64,000 nucleotides of DNA from UBA1563 sp037440065 (GCA_037440065.1 JBBIUV010000016.1:310001-374000); one strand, 5' to 3'. Numbered from the stretch's first letter, positions 41,955 to 51,139 are shown. Translations and numbers: made by a program. The notes: generated by a model from the sequence alone, not told the origin.

Positions 41955-42871
41955 TGGATAGAGCCAAAATGAAAATAATTCATACTTTTCTTAGTATAGC
42001 ATTTTTTATTGTATCAATTGGTCAACCTTCTGCCTTCGCACAAATGGATTCACTTAAAGTCAATTTAGAAAAAATAAGCCAAAAGGTGGATGGGAATGTT
42101 GGCGTTTCCATTATCTGCTTGGAGAGAGGAGATACTCTTTCATTAAAAGGAGATGTTCGATTCCCGATGCAAAGTGTTTACAAATTTCCACTTGCTTTGG
42201 CAGCTCTTGATAAGGTTGATAAAGGAGTACTTTCATTAAATCAAAAAATATTTGTGAAGAAGAAGGAACTCCTTCCGAATACATGGAGTCCGTTGAGAGA
42301 AAAGTATCCTGATGGAAATATGAACATAACCTTAGATGAGTTATTGAACTATACCGTTTCGGTTAGTGATAATAACGGTTGTGATATTCTTTTTAGATTA
42401 TTGGGAGGACCTGGGAAGGTAAATGAATATTTTCATGGTCTTGGAATTTCAGATATTTCAATTGTTGCAACAGAAGATGAAATGCACAAAGATTGGGCTG
42501 TGCAATTCACTAACTCGTGTACTCCAAAAGAAATGGGAAACCTCCTCTCCAAATTTTATCAAGGTAAAATGCTTTCCAAAAAAAGTACTGACTTTCTAAA
42601 AAAAATAATGGTTAAAACCACCACTGGACCTAAACGGATAAAAGGATTATTACCTCAAGGAACAATTGTAGCTCACAAAACTGGTTCATCAGGTAGAAAC
42701 GAAGAAGGAATCATCGGTGCTCTAAATGATGTAGGTATTATAACGCTGCCGAATGGAAAACATTTTGTTATTGCTGTCTTCATCTCCAATACTAAAACTG
42801 ATGAAACTATTTGTGAAAGTGTTATTGCAGAAATTGCAAAAACGGTTTGGGAGTGGTATGTGGAAAAATGA
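41954..42871 (+). CDS. Class A beta-lactamase (subclass A2-like)
   Basis: 305 residues with a signal peptide (about residues 6-29, ending AFAQ); an ATG at 41969 is an equally possible start. All class A motifs are present: Ser74-x-x-Lys77 (SVYK), Ser138-Asp139-Asn140, an omega-loop Glu in TEDEMHKD (Glu174 or Glu176), and Lys242-Thr-Gly. The spacing and the EDEMH omega-loop resemble the PER/CfxA/CblA branch typical of Bacteroidota. It hydrolyses beta-lactam rings in the periplasm; spectrum cannot be predicted. No mobile-element genes are nearby, so a resident chromosomal gene is likely. Confidence 0.92.
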   Translation: MDRAKMKIIHTFLSIAFFIVSIGQPSAFAQMDSLKVNLEKISQKVDGNVGVSIICLERGDTLSLKGDVRFPMQSVYKFPLALAALDKVDKGVLSLNQKIFVKKKELLPNTWSPLREKYPDGNMNITLDELLNYTVSVSDNNGCDILFRLLGGPGKVNEYFHGLGISDISIVATEDEMHKDWAVQFTNSCTPKEMGNLLSKFYQGKMLSKKSTDFLKKIMVKTTTGPKRIKGLLPQGTIVAHKTGSSGRNEEGIIGALNDVGIITLPNGKHFVIAVFISNTKTDETICESVIAEIAKTVWEWYVEK

Positions 42872-43367
42872 TAACCACCGGTTTTTCCATATAATATCGG
42901 TTATCATAATCTTCACTGGATTAACCTTTTCTCAAGAAAGCGAGAAAATTGTTTTCCCGAAACTAAATCACATTTCCTCGAATGCTTTTTATAAAGGAAC
43001 CTTTGTAACAAAATCTAATGACAAACCAATCCCCGGAAGTAATATCTCCTTACCGGTCATAACTTATTATAAGTTTCATGGCTTTGAATTTAGAGTTTCG
43101 ATAATAGTCAGAGAGAAGGGAAATATTTCCACGTTGCCGGTTTGTGTTAAACTAATCTCTCCCCAAAATGAAATAAGAATGTTAACAATAACAGAGGATA
43201 TTGCTCATCTACCTAAAAACAAAATACTAGATTTTAGTTTTCCGCTTGAACTAAATGAAATGGGAAAATTTCTAATGGAAATTGTTTCGCCAGAAAATCT
43301 GACTTCTCAAGCTGATCCACACAAGGAAATTGTATATTATACCACACAAATTAATTTCGCTAAATAA
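42858..43367 (+). CDS. Exported protein of unknown function
   Basis: 169 residues from the ATG at 42858, which follows GGGAGTGGT and overlaps the end of the beta-lactamase gene by 14 bp; longer upstream starts lie wholly inside that gene and are not credible. A signal-anchor helix (about 8-26, ending TFSQ) is followed by a beta-rich domain (FYKGTFVTKSNDKPIPGSNISLPVITYYKFHGFEFRVSIIV) of perhaps immunoglobulin-like character. No family recognised. Overlap suggests co-expression with the beta-lactamase. Confidence 0.6.
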   Translation: MWKNDNHRFFHIISVIIIFTGLTFSQESEKIVFPKLNHISSNAFYKGTFVTKSNDKPIPGSNISLPVITYYKFHGFEFRVSIIVREKGNISTLPVCVKLISPQNEIRMLTITEDIAHLPKNKILDFSFPLELNEMGKFLMEIVSPENLTSQADPHKEIVYYTTQINFAK

Positions 43368-43368
43368 A

Positions 43369-44241
43369 CTATTTCTTGCTTATGATAAGCTCAGCTTTAT
43401 CAGTTAAAACAATATCCGGATGAAATTTAGATTTGCATTTTCGTAAAGAGTTTTCATCGTTTATTGAATAAAGACATATTTGTAGGTTTTGCTCTTTCAG
43501 TATATCGATGAAGTGAACAGAGGGTAATTTATAATTTAGACAGACGATCCCATGCACACTTTGTAAAATTTCTAAGAGTTTTCCGGTAAAGGGGAGCGAT
43601 ACAAAATGTTCAAAATCAAATCCGAACTTTCCAGTAGCTCCATTCTCATAATTATAACGATCAAAAAGAAAAGTGTTTCGAGCATCTCTTTTTAAGTTGA
43701 AGGAAGATTTAATTTTGGCATTGAAATAGTTTAGTCTTGCTGAAAATGAGTTACAGACCGGATAAAAACTAAAACATAACTGCATCGAAGGCAAAATTGT
43801 ATTGATCTTAAGCAGTACTTCGGGAAGCCAAGAGACAATAGTGATTTTATCCAACAAATTTAACTTATCCGCCTTTTCAATAATCTTTTCTTCTTTTCCG
43901 CTTTCTTTAATATCAAGATAGAGAGTTATATTTTTATGTGGTTTAAGAATTTGAAACAACTCATCTAAAGTTAGAATAGTATCGGTTGAATTTATGTAGT
44001 GAATCTGTTTTAATTCAGCAAGTGTTTTCTCATCTATTAATGGAGTTGAAGCAAAGTCAGTTCCCAATCTGGCATCGTGATGAATAACGATCTCGCCGTC
44101 TTTTGTTACACGGCAATCAACCTCTATATGAGTGACGTTTTTCGAAATAGCATTCCGCAATCCCTTTAGGGAAGAGTCGTGTTCGTCAAATCCTCTTAAG
44201 CGATGAGAAACAATAATCGTTTTGTCTTGGTTTTCACTCAT
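43369..44241 (-). CDS. Glycerophosphodiester phosphodiesterase family protein
   Basis: 290 residues, cytoplasmic (no signal peptide). The GDPD barrel start is clear: VSHRLRGFDEHDSS, then HIEVDCRVTKDGEIVIHHDARLG with the acidic metal ligands and catalytic His, LDIKESGKEE for the third acidic ligand, and LYSINDENSLRKC near the end. Such enzymes release glycerol 3-phosphate from glycerophosphodiesters of phospholipid turnover. Convergent with the upstream exported-protein gene (1 bp gap). Confidence 0.85.
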   Translation of the reverse strand: MSENQDKTIIVSHRLRGFDEHDSSLKGLRNAISKNVTHIEVDCRVTKDGEIVIHHDARLGTDFASTPLIDEKTLAELKQIHYINSTDTILTLDELFQILKPHKNITLYLDIKESGKEEKIIEKADKLNLLDKITIVSWLPEVLLKINTILPSMQLCFSFYPVCNSFSARLNYFNAKIKSSFNLKRDARNTFLFDRYNYENGATGKFGFDFEHFVSLPFTGKLLEILQSVHGIVCLNYKLPSVHFIDILKEQNLQICLYSINDENSLRKCKSKFHPDIVLTDKAELIISKK

Positions 44242-44286
44242 ATTTATTTTTAATTAGAGAAAAGAAATTAAGTTGTTTTGTACCGC

Positions 44287-45255
44287 ATGAAAAATAGTGA
44301 AGCAATAATAAAAAAAGAAATATTAGCCTTAAGATCATTTGGGATTATCTCAATTCTTGCATTTGTTTATTTAATTTGGGAAGGAGAGTATCCTCTCTCA
44401 GTACCAGTTATTTTGTTATCTCTCATGGTCTTCGGACACAGTAAAGGGAAAAAGAATCTTCTGATTAACTTTATTCACTTTAAAAAATTTCCCTTTGATG
44501 AAATATCGGGAGAATTTGAAGTTGCCAAACCTGTGGCTTCTTTCGTTGGGGACAAGAAACATGGTATCTTATTATTGCACGGATTTTCTGCTTCGCCGCA
44601 AGAATTTCGTTTTATCATTCCTTTGTTAAAACAAAAAAATATGCCATTTTATGCCCCCCGTTTAACTGGATTTGGAGTTGCTAATATTGTAACACTAAAA
44701 TCGGTAAAAGCGGTACAATGGCTGCGCGACTCATTAGACGCATACGATCTTTTGAAACAACAAGTTGATGAAATTACGATAGTTGGGCATTCGATGGGGG
44801 GACTTCTTGCAGCACTTGTTTCTCAGCAACGAGAAGTTAAGAAGCTTGTTTTAAGCGCTCCTTATTTAGTTGAGAACGAAAATCATTCGTTTCGTAAGAA
44901 GTTGTTAAAAACTCCCGGCGTACTTTGCATTATGAGTCTATTTTTACCTGTAGTAAAAAAATCATCAATCGATTGGAACTCGGATAGATTTGTTTACCAT
45001 GCGGTTCCTTTACAATCGATCAAAGCATTGTGGGATTTGCACGAATTGTTAGACTACCAGAAAATAAAGAAAGATATTTATTTGCTAGCAGGAACTTTAG
45101 ATAACACATCGAATAATAGAATGAATTCTTCGATACTGAATGAAAAGAATATATCTTTTAAGAAATTTGAATTTAGTAAATCGGGGCACAATATTTTTGA
45201 AGATGTTGAGAGGGAAACTGTTGCACAAAAAGTTATCGAAATACTAATTGAGTAG
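44287..45255 (+). CDS. Alpha/beta hydrolase, carboxylesterase / monoacylglycerol lipase-like
   Basis: 322 residues from the ATG at 44287. One or two N-terminal hydrophobic helices (about 15-50) anchor it; then the hydrolase fold begins with GILLLHGFSASPQEF (oxyanion side) and the nucleophile elbow GHSMGG near residue 165. The acid is probably in LLAGTLDN and the histidine in FSKSGHNIFED near 300. It resembles carboxylesterase Est30/MGL-type enzymes that cleave short acyl esters or monoglycerides. Divergent from the GDPD gene, so both could act on lipid breakdown products. Confidence 0.82.
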   Translation: MKNSEAIIKKEILALRSFGIISILAFVYLIWEGEYPLSVPVILLSLMVFGHSKGKKNLLINFIHFKKFPFDEISGEFEVAKPVASFVGDKKHGILLLHGFSASPQEFRFIIPLLKQKNMPFYAPRLTGFGVANIVTLKSVKAVQWLRDSLDAYDLLKQQVDEITIVGHSMGGLLAALVSQQREVKKLVLSAPYLVENENHSFRKKLLKTPGVLCIMSLFLPVVKKSSIDWNSDRFVYHAVPLQSIKALWDLHELLDYQKIKKDIYLLAGTLDNTSNNRMNSSILNEKNISFKKFEFSKSGHNIFEDVERETVAQKVIEILIE

Positions 45256-45282
45256 AATGGTCATAAGTCGAATGAAAAGAGA

Positions 45283-46437
45283 GTGAATATTTTGAACAAA
45301 TTAAAATCCTTAGGCACAATTGGTGTGTTGTTGGTATTAAGTATAATTTTAGGAGGATGGGGAAATGTAGGGCACAGAATAATCAGTGGAAACACAGTTA
45401 ATTCATTCCCGCAGTCATTCGTGGAATTTAGTTCATGGAAAGAATCACTCGTTAATCACTGTTCAGATGCCGACTACCGCAAAAGCGCAGATCCATCCGA
45501 AGAACCGAAACATTATATCGACTTTGAAGATTATGCTGATTTTTTAACGACCGGTAGCGTTATTCAGAATTATGATTCTGCTGTTTCTAAATATGGACTT
45601 ACGGCAATCACCAATGCCGGTTCCTTGCCATGGATAATTGTGAAAAGTTATGATTCTCTTATCCAAGCATTTCAGCAAAAAGATTGGACACATGCGATAC
45701 TCTTATCTGCCGACTTGGGACATTACATTGGAGATGGGAACATGCCCCTACATTTGTCAACCTATTACAACGGGAGACCATGGTTACCAAATTCTTCCGG
45801 AATTCATTCACGATATGAGTCAACCATGATTGGTAAATATTCCACTTCGCTTCAGATCAAACAGAGTGAAGCAGTATTTTTACCCAATGTTCAGAGTTTT
45901 ATTTTTTCGATGGTTTATAAAAATTACATTTATGTAGATTCGGTTTACTTTGCTGATTCAGTAGCATACGTTACTGCCAAGAGTAAAAGTTCGGATTTAT
46001 ATTACTCAACACTCTGGAACTTAACAAAAAATTTTACTGGGTCATTATTTTCTAATGCATCCGAAGTTTTGGCTTCGGTTCTGTACACTGCATGGGTAAA
46101 CGCCGGAAGTCCATCATTATCAACTTCTTTTATTGAAGGTATGGATAAAGTTGAAAAAGGTTTTTCGTTAGAACAGAATTTCCCTAATCCGTTTAATCCC
46201 GAAACAATATTTAAATATCACTTATTAGCTGATAGTAAAGTGAGTTTAATAGTCTACGATTGTCTCGGGCATGAGATTGTAACTTTAGTAAATGAAGAAC
46301 AGTCGGCAGGGGAGCATACAATTAATTTCAACATGCAGCAAACTTCTCACATCTCTCCACTGTCGAGCGGAATCTATTTTTATCAGTTAACGGTTGGGAA
46401 ATTTGTTCAAACAAGAAAAATGGTTTATTTAAAATAA
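45283..46437 (+). CDS. S1/P1 nuclease or zinc-phospholipase C-like secreted enzyme with T9SS sorting domain
   Basis: 384 residues with a signal peptide (about 10-26). The mature protein begins with Trp-Gly (GGWGNVGH), the N-terminal zinc-binding feature of S1/P1 nucleases and bacterial phospholipases C; further metal ligands lie in HYIDFEDY, LSADLGHYIGDGNMPLHLS and GIHSRYES. Residues from about 300 form a type A T9SS sorting domain (LEQNFPNPFNPETIFKY … GIYFYQLTVGKFVQTRKMVYLK). It should therefore be secreted through the type IX system and attached to the surface. GTG start chosen; a TTG three codons later also fits. Confidence 0.82.
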   Translation: MNILNKLKSLGTIGVLLVLSIILGGWGNVGHRIISGNTVNSFPQSFVEFSSWKESLVNHCSDADYRKSADPSEEPKHYIDFEDYADFLTTGSVIQNYDSAVSKYGLTAITNAGSLPWIIVKSYDSLIQAFQQKDWTHAILLSADLGHYIGDGNMPLHLSTYYNGRPWLPNSSGIHSRYESTMIGKYSTSLQIKQSEAVFLPNVQSFIFSMVYKNYIYVDSVYFADSVAYVTAKSKSSDLYYSTLWNLTKNFTGSLFSNASEVLASVLYTAWVNAGSPSLSTSFIEGMDKVEKGFSLEQNFPNPFNPETIFKYHLLADSKVSLIVYDCLGHEIVTLVNEEQSAGEHTINFNMQQTSHISPLSSGIYFYQLTVGKFVQTRKMVYLK

Positions 46438-46631
46438 CTTTTAATAAATCACTCATTCATTTCTCCAATTAGTATTACTTCCTTCAATCTCAAGAATCTC
46501 GAAAAAAATTCGATAATAGCAGCAGGGGAGTGTGGACAGTAAAAATGAAAAACAGTTGCATGGATTAAAATGAATTGTGAAATGAATATTTGTGGCTTTA
46601 GTACAATTGAGCAAAGTTGCGGAAGTAGAAA

Positions 46632-47915
46632 ATGTATGATCTGATCATTATTTTCAGTTTACTAGCTTTGCACGGGATAATTGCCTTAAGTGAGATGGCA
46701 TTTGTTTCTTCTAAACATTTTAGACTCCAGGAAAAATATCAAAAAGGAAATAAATCTGCCGGACTTGCTTTACGACTTCTCGAAAAACCCGAAGAATTAC
46801 TTTCCACCATGCAGTTTGGAATAACACTTACAGAAATAATTGCCGGAGTTTTTGGGGGAGTCAGTTTCGCAGACAAAATTGCACCGTTCTTCGAATCAAT
46901 TCCTTTATTAAAATCTTATGCAGCTAATATTTCATTTGTACTGGTTGTTTCGTTTATAACCTATCTAGCGGTTATTATTGGCGATCTTGTTCCCAAATCA
47001 ATTGGATTAAGAAATCCAGAACGATATGCAATTTTTTTCGCTCCATTTGTACTTATCGCAAATAAACTTTGCTTCCCGATAGTTAAAGTCTTAAGCTATT
47101 CAACAAAATTAATTTTAAAATTGTTTTTAATTCGTAGAAAGAATGGACCGCCGGTAACTGCAGATGAACTAAAATATCTTATAAGTGAAGCGTATGAGCA
47201 TGGAGTTTTGCAGAGTAGAGAGTCCGAGTTATTGCAAAGTTTGCTGCAAATGAATATGGTAACCGCTTCAACAATGATGAAACCAATAGATCAAGTTGCC
47301 TGGATTAACTATGCTGATAATGTAGACCAAATTTATGAAGTAGTGTTAAATAGTCCCTATTCCAGATTCCCTGTATATAATAAAAATTATAATAACATTA
47401 TGGGAATTATATCAAGTAAAGAATTCTTCGCAAAGTATTATTGTGAAGGGAATTTTCAACTTGAGGAAATATTGTATGATCCTCTTATTGTTACACCTGA
47501 AATGGATGCATTAAAACTGCTTGAAAAATTTCGTGATGTTAGGAGTTACATCGCAATCGTAATGGATGAAGAAAGGGAGACTCTTGGGATAGTTACGATG
47601 CACAATGTAGTTGAAACGATTGTCGGCAAATTACCAGAATTTTATGAAACAGAAGAAGATCGCTATTACCAGAGAGAAGATGGAACAATTCTTCTTGATG
47701 CAGGTCTTTCTTTAACTGAAGCTAAAGAATTACTGGAAATTGATCTCGAAATTGAAAAGAATGTCACTCTTGGTTCCTACTTCCACCAAAGTATGAACAG
47801 GATTCCCAAAGTAGGGGATAAATTATTTTTGGAAGAATATCACTTCGAAATTGTTGACATGGATGGTGTTCGCGTTGATAAAATTCTTGCAAAAAATATT
47901 GCTGTTGCCCAGTAA
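46632..47915 (+). CDS. CNNM/CorC-HlyC family membrane protein with CBS pair
   Basis: 427 residues: a CNNM transmembrane domain (about 1-190, starting LLALHGIIALSEMAFVSSK), two CBS domains (about 205-330, MMKPIDQVAWINYADNVDQI and LGIVTMHNVVETIVG), and a C-terminal CorC_HlyC domain (about 345-425). These proteins, historically called hemolysins, take part in Mg2+/Co2+ handling. 194 bp of non-coding sequence upstream holds no gene that I can see. The function as an ion transporter is inferred from the family. Confidence 0.88.
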   Translation: MYDLIIIFSLLALHGIIALSEMAFVSSKHFRLQEKYQKGNKSAGLALRLLEKPEELLSTMQFGITLTEIIAGVFGGVSFADKIAPFFESIPLLKSYAANISFVLVVSFITYLAVIIGDLVPKSIGLRNPERYAIFFAPFVLIANKLCFPIVKVLSYSTKLILKLFLIRRKNGPPVTADELKYLISEAYEHGVLQSRESELLQSLLQMNMVTASTMMKPIDQVAWINYADNVDQIYEVVLNSPYSRFPVYNKNYNNIMGIISSKEFFAKYYCEGNFQLEEILYDPLIVTPEMDALKLLEKFRDVRSYIAIVMDEERETLGIVTMHNVVETIVGKLPEFYETEEDRYYQREDGTILLDAGLSLTEAKELLEIDLEIEKNVTLGSYFHQSMNRIPKVGDKLFLEEYHFEIVDMDGVRVDKILAKNIAVAQ

Positions 47916-48018
47916 TCATTCGATCTTCTAAGTTATAAAATTAGATTATAAACACATTCGGTTTGATAATCGTAATTAACTTCATAATTTACCTCATCAC
48001 TTAGTGAAAGATTTTATT

Positions 48019-49341
48019 ATGGAAAAATTCTTTAAGCTAAAAGAACTTGGCTCCGATTTTAAAACTGAAGTTCTAGCCGGGGTAACTACCTTTCTTGCGA
48101 CTATGTACATTATTATAGTTAATCCTGCAATTCTATCTCCAACCGGAATGCCTTTCAGCGGTGTTTTAACTGCTACAATATTGGTAAGCGCTTTCTCAAG
48201 TATTATGATGGGACTCTATGCAAAAAACCCGATTGTCCTGGCACCAGGGATGGGCATTAATGCATTCTTTACATTTACTGTTGTTATAGGCATGGGTATT
48301 GATTGGCACATCGCTTTGGGAGCCGTGTTTTGGTCCGGAGTAATATTTTTAATTCTTTCCATTTTTAATGTGCGGACACTTATCATTAAATCAATTCCAC
48401 AGCAAATACGCTTTGGTATTGCAGTTGGGATTGGATTATTCATAGCGCTCATTGGTTTCACAAATGCAAAATTTATTGTCGCTAATTCAGTAACAATAGT
48501 CGGATTAGGAGAATTGAATCCAATCACAATTACCTTTCTCGTTGGTTTGGCAATTACAATTTTATTAGTGATTAAAAAAATTAAGGGAGCTCTAATAATT
48601 GGTATTGCTACAACAACAATTCTTTCAATTCCGATCGGAAGGTATTATGGTGATGCATCCGCAATAAATTTTGGCACTTCAACACTTGTAACCTGGAAAG
48701 GCTTATTTGCTCTTCCGGATTTTAGTCTTCTCTTTGTTCTAAATTTTGTTGATTCATTTAAACTATCACTGTTGCCAGTGATCTTTTCAATGCTGTTTGT
48801 TGATATGTTTGATTCGCTTTCAACTTTTATCGGCGTAGCTGAAGCAGGAAATCTTAAAGATGAAGAAGGTGAACCGTTACGAATAAAGGAGTCGTTAATC
48901 GTTGATTCTTTTGCAACGATGTTCGCCGGTTTAACAGGAACAAGCGCCGGGACAAGTTATATAGAGTCAGCCGCCGGAATTGAAGAAGGTGGAAGAACCG
49001 GAATGACCGCAGTAATTGCCGGGTTACTTTTCCTTCCGTTTTTATTTTTATCACCGCTCCTTTCTATAGTGCCTTCAATAGCAACTGCGCCTGCACTTAT
49101 TATTGTAGGAGTGTTTATGATGACTCCCATTACTGCTGTAAATTGGAGAAAATTAGATGATGCGATTCCCGCTTTTATGGGAATGTTTTTAATCCCATTG
49201 ACTTTTTCAATTACACAAGGAATCATCTGGAGTTTTTTAAGTTTTACTATAATTAAAATTACAATTGGGAAAAGGGACGAGGTTCACTGGATGCTATATG
49301 TGATTGATGCTTTTGCAATCCTTGCCTTGTTCTTAAAATGA
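48019..49341 (+). CDS. NCS2 family purine permease (AzgA/PbuG-like)
   Basis: 440 residues from the ATG at 48019; a GTG five codons upstream is less likely because the family begins MEKFFKLKE. Twelve or more membrane helices. LAGVTTFLATMYIIIVNP, GMGINAFFTFTVV, FVDMFDSLSTFIGVAEAGNL and GTSAGTSYIESAAGIEEGGRTG are the substrate-binding signatures of guanine/hypoxanthine permeases of the AzgA branch. It imports purine bases with protons. No purine riboswitch is visible in the 103-bp upstream gap. Confidence 0.92.
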   Translation: MEKFFKLKELGSDFKTEVLAGVTTFLATMYIIIVNPAILSPTGMPFSGVLTATILVSAFSSIMMGLYAKNPIVLAPGMGINAFFTFTVVIGMGIDWHIALGAVFWSGVIFLILSIFNVRTLIIKSIPQQIRFGIAVGIGLFIALIGFTNAKFIVANSVTIVGLGELNPITITFLVGLAITILLVIKKIKGALIIGIATTTILSIPIGRYYGDASAINFGTSTLVTWKGLFALPDFSLLFVLNFVDSFKLSLLPVIFSMLFVDMFDSLSTFIGVAEAGNLKDEEGEPLRIKESLIVDSFATMFAGLTGTSAGTSYIESAAGIEEGGRTGMTAVIAGLLFLPFLFLSPLLSIVPSIATAPALIIVGVFMMTPITAVNWRKLDDAIPAFMGMFLIPLTFSITQGIIWSFLSFTIIKITIGKRDEVHWMLYVIDAFAILALFLK

Positions 49342-49353
49342 GTGAATTGCAAA

Positions 49354-49770
49354 CTAGCTGTATATCCGCAAATTAGTACCTTCAAAAGTTGTTTTGTATT
49401 TTGTTAAAGATTTTTGCGCCGGGCCCCTGGTAACCGTTCCATCCAGGGAATAGGTTGATCCATGATTTGGACAGAAAAATTGATTTTGCGCAAGCTGAAA
49501 TTGAACTGTTGTTCCCTGGTGAGTACAACCGGAAGAGACTGCTACAAACTCTGATTGACTAACTCGGCCGATAATTATTCCACTGTTAACCACAGAACCG
49601 CCAATACTATTCAAAGGTTGATTAGAATGTAATGTCAAATCCAAAGTGATATCCACATTTGTTTGTGGTGCAGTAGGGGAATCAGTATTCTTTTTACATC
49701 CGATGCAGTACGCAAGTCCGGCAAACGCAACTCCTTTACCGGCCGTAATTAAGAAGTCTTTCCTTTTCAT
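49354..49770 (-). CDS. Rieske 2Fe-2S protein, exported or lipid-anchored
   Basis: 138 residues. The N-terminal segment (KRKDFLITAGKGVAFAGLAYCIGCKK) looks like a signal peptide ending in a lipobox-like Cys. The Rieske cluster ligands are CTHQG (Cys, His) and CPNHGSTYS (Cys, His), separated by about 16 residues, with GPAQKSLTKY after the second motif. Such small Rieske proteins pass electrons outside the cytoplasm; partner unknown. The gene is 160 bp from the SOD gene and may have its own promoter; TTCGA/TCGAA arms at 49844-49857 could be an operator. Confidence 0.85.
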   Translation of the reverse strand: MKRKDFLITAGKGVAFAGLAYCIGCKKNTDSPTAPQTNVDITLDLTLHSNQPLNSIGGSVVNSGIIIGRVSQSEFVAVSSGCTHQGTTVQFQLAQNQFFCPNHGSTYSLDGTVTRGPAQKSLTKYKTTFEGTNLRIYS

Positions 49771-49894
49771 GAGTCACATCCGTTTTTAATAATAAGTATT
49801 GAATTAGGAAAACCATAGTTTAGACACTCCTGAAACAAAAAAGTTCGATAGGTCGAAATAGTAAACAATAATGATGAACCAAAATATGGTACAA

Positions 49895-49920
49895 ACAAAA
49901 AACGCAACCGGGTGGTTGAG
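49895..49920 (-). terminator. Intrinsic terminator of the SOD gene
   Basis: On the minus strand CAACC, a 4-base loop and GGTTG form a 5-bp GC-rich stem (49905-49918), followed by GTTTTTTG, a clear U-tract. It lies 15 bp after the SOD stop. Confidence 0.75.
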
Positions 49921-49934
49921 TTTTTCAATCGAAT

Positions 49935-50657
49935 TTATTTTGCGTTTGCTAATCTGGCATTAACTTCATCCCAGTTGACCACATTCCACCAAGAAGAAAT
50001 GTAATCCGGTCTTCTGTTCTGATAATGCAAATAGTAAGCATGTTCCCAAACATCTAAAGCAAGAAGCGGTGAACCTTTTACTTCAGAAATATCCATCAAA
50101 GGATTATCCTGGTTAGCGCTTGAGGTTACAACTAATTTACCGTTTGAAGCAACAAGCCATGCCCAGCCTGAACCAAAACGCGTTGCAGCGGCATTAGAAA
50201 ATAGTTTTTTAAATTCATCAAAAGATCCAAATGCACCATTGATTGCATCAGCAACTGCACCTGTTGGTGCTCCACCGCCGTTTGGTTTCATATTTGTCCA
50301 GAACAAATTATGATTATAAACTCCACCACCGTTGTTTCTGACTGCTACCGGGGCTTTAGAAATTGAGGCAAAAAGTTCTTCAAGAGATTTTCCTTCTAAT
50401 TCAGTTCCTGCAACAGCGTTGTTCAAATTATTAACATAAGCCTGATGATGTTTCGAATGGTGAATTTCCATTGTTAATTTATCAATATGCGGTTCAAGCG
50501 CATCGTAAGCGTAGGGAAGTGATGGCAATTCAAATTTAGACATTGTGTAAGTACTCCTTAAATTATTATTTATTGTATTATTAAAATTGTTTAATGATCT
50601 TCCATAAAGAGAAATTGTTGAGAGCGCAGCAGCTTTAAGAAAAAATCTCCTTCTCAT
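49935..50657 (-). CDS. Fe/Mn superoxide dismutase with probable Tat leader and an internal start
   Basis: 240 residues from the ATG at 50657, which overlaps the IscA-type stop as ATGA. The first residues, MRRRFFLKAAALSTISLYG, contain RRFFLK, a full match to the Tat core RRxFLK. The SOD domain starts at an internal ATG at 50543 (MSKFELPSLPYAYDALEP), 10 bases after AAGGAG, giving a standard 202-residue cytosolic enzyme. Metal ligands are all present: His in EIHHSKHHQAYVNNLN, His in NHNLFWTNM, and Asp/His in LDVWEHAYYLHYQNRR. Two forms, exported and cytosolic, are therefore plausible. It dismutes superoxide to peroxide and oxygen. Confidence 0.88.
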   Translation of the reverse strand: MRRRFFLKAAALSTISLYGRSLNNFNNTINNNLRSTYTMSKFELPSLPYAYDALEPHIDKLTMEIHHSKHHQAYVNNLNNAVAGTELEGKSLEELFASISKAPVAVRNNGGGVYNHNLFWTNMKPNGGGAPTGAVADAINGAFGSFDEFKKLFSNAAATRFGSGWAWLVASNGKLVVTSSANQDNPLMDISEVKGSPLLALDVWEHAYYLHYQNRRPDYISSWWNVVNWDEVNARLANAK

Positions 50658-51007
50658 GACGCACTGAAAGAATTCCCGCATCCGCACGTTTTGGTTGCAT
50701 TGGGATTATTGAAGACAAAACCTTTTCCGTTCAATCCATCGGAAAAATCCAATTCTGTACCCGAAAGATAGAAAAGACTTTTTCCATCTACGAATAATTT
50801 CACTCCTTTAACTTCGATAATTGAATCACCGTCTCTGGTTTCGCTGTCAAATCCTAAAGAATAAGATAATCCGGAACAGCCGCCCCCTTTAACTCCAACG
50901 CGCAATCCAAAAGAATCTGAGATTTTATTTTCGGTCATAATCCTTTTAATTTCACTGCTGGCTTTATCAGTTATTGTGATTTCCGTTTCAACTTGTATAT
51001 CGTTCAT
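50654..51007 (-). CDS. HesB/IscA family iron-sulfur assembly protein
   Basis: 117 residues, A-type carrier length. Conserved cysteines are in KGGGCSGLSYSLGF and TKTCGCGNSFS (Cys-Gly-Cys), the three ligands that carry Fe or 2Fe-2S clusters. It delivers clusters to apoproteins. Its TGA overlaps the ATG of the SOD gene (ATGA), so the two are translationally coupled. The complex I genes, which need many clusters, lie just upstream on the same strand but are separated by a palindrome and 170 bp. Confidence 0.92.
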   Translation of the reverse strand: MNDIQVETEITITDKASSEIKRIMTENKISDSFGLRVGVKGGGCSGLSYSLGFDSETRDGDSIIEVKGVKLFVDGKSLFYLSGTELDFSDGLNGKGFVFNNPNATKTCGCGNSFSAS

Positions 51008-51139
51008 CTATGCCTCAAAAAGTTCATCTTTATTGTTGTTTTAATAACTAACAAAACAAATAGATAGAATGTTCCCGAAGAAATAGAAAGATTAAAAAAG
51101 AGTTCAGATGAAGTTAAAGGGGGAAGATATAAAACTTTA

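Noticed and set aside
47916..48018. Purine riboswitch upstream of the NCS2 permease
   Set aside because: The 103-bp gap lacks the conserved three-way-junction motifs.
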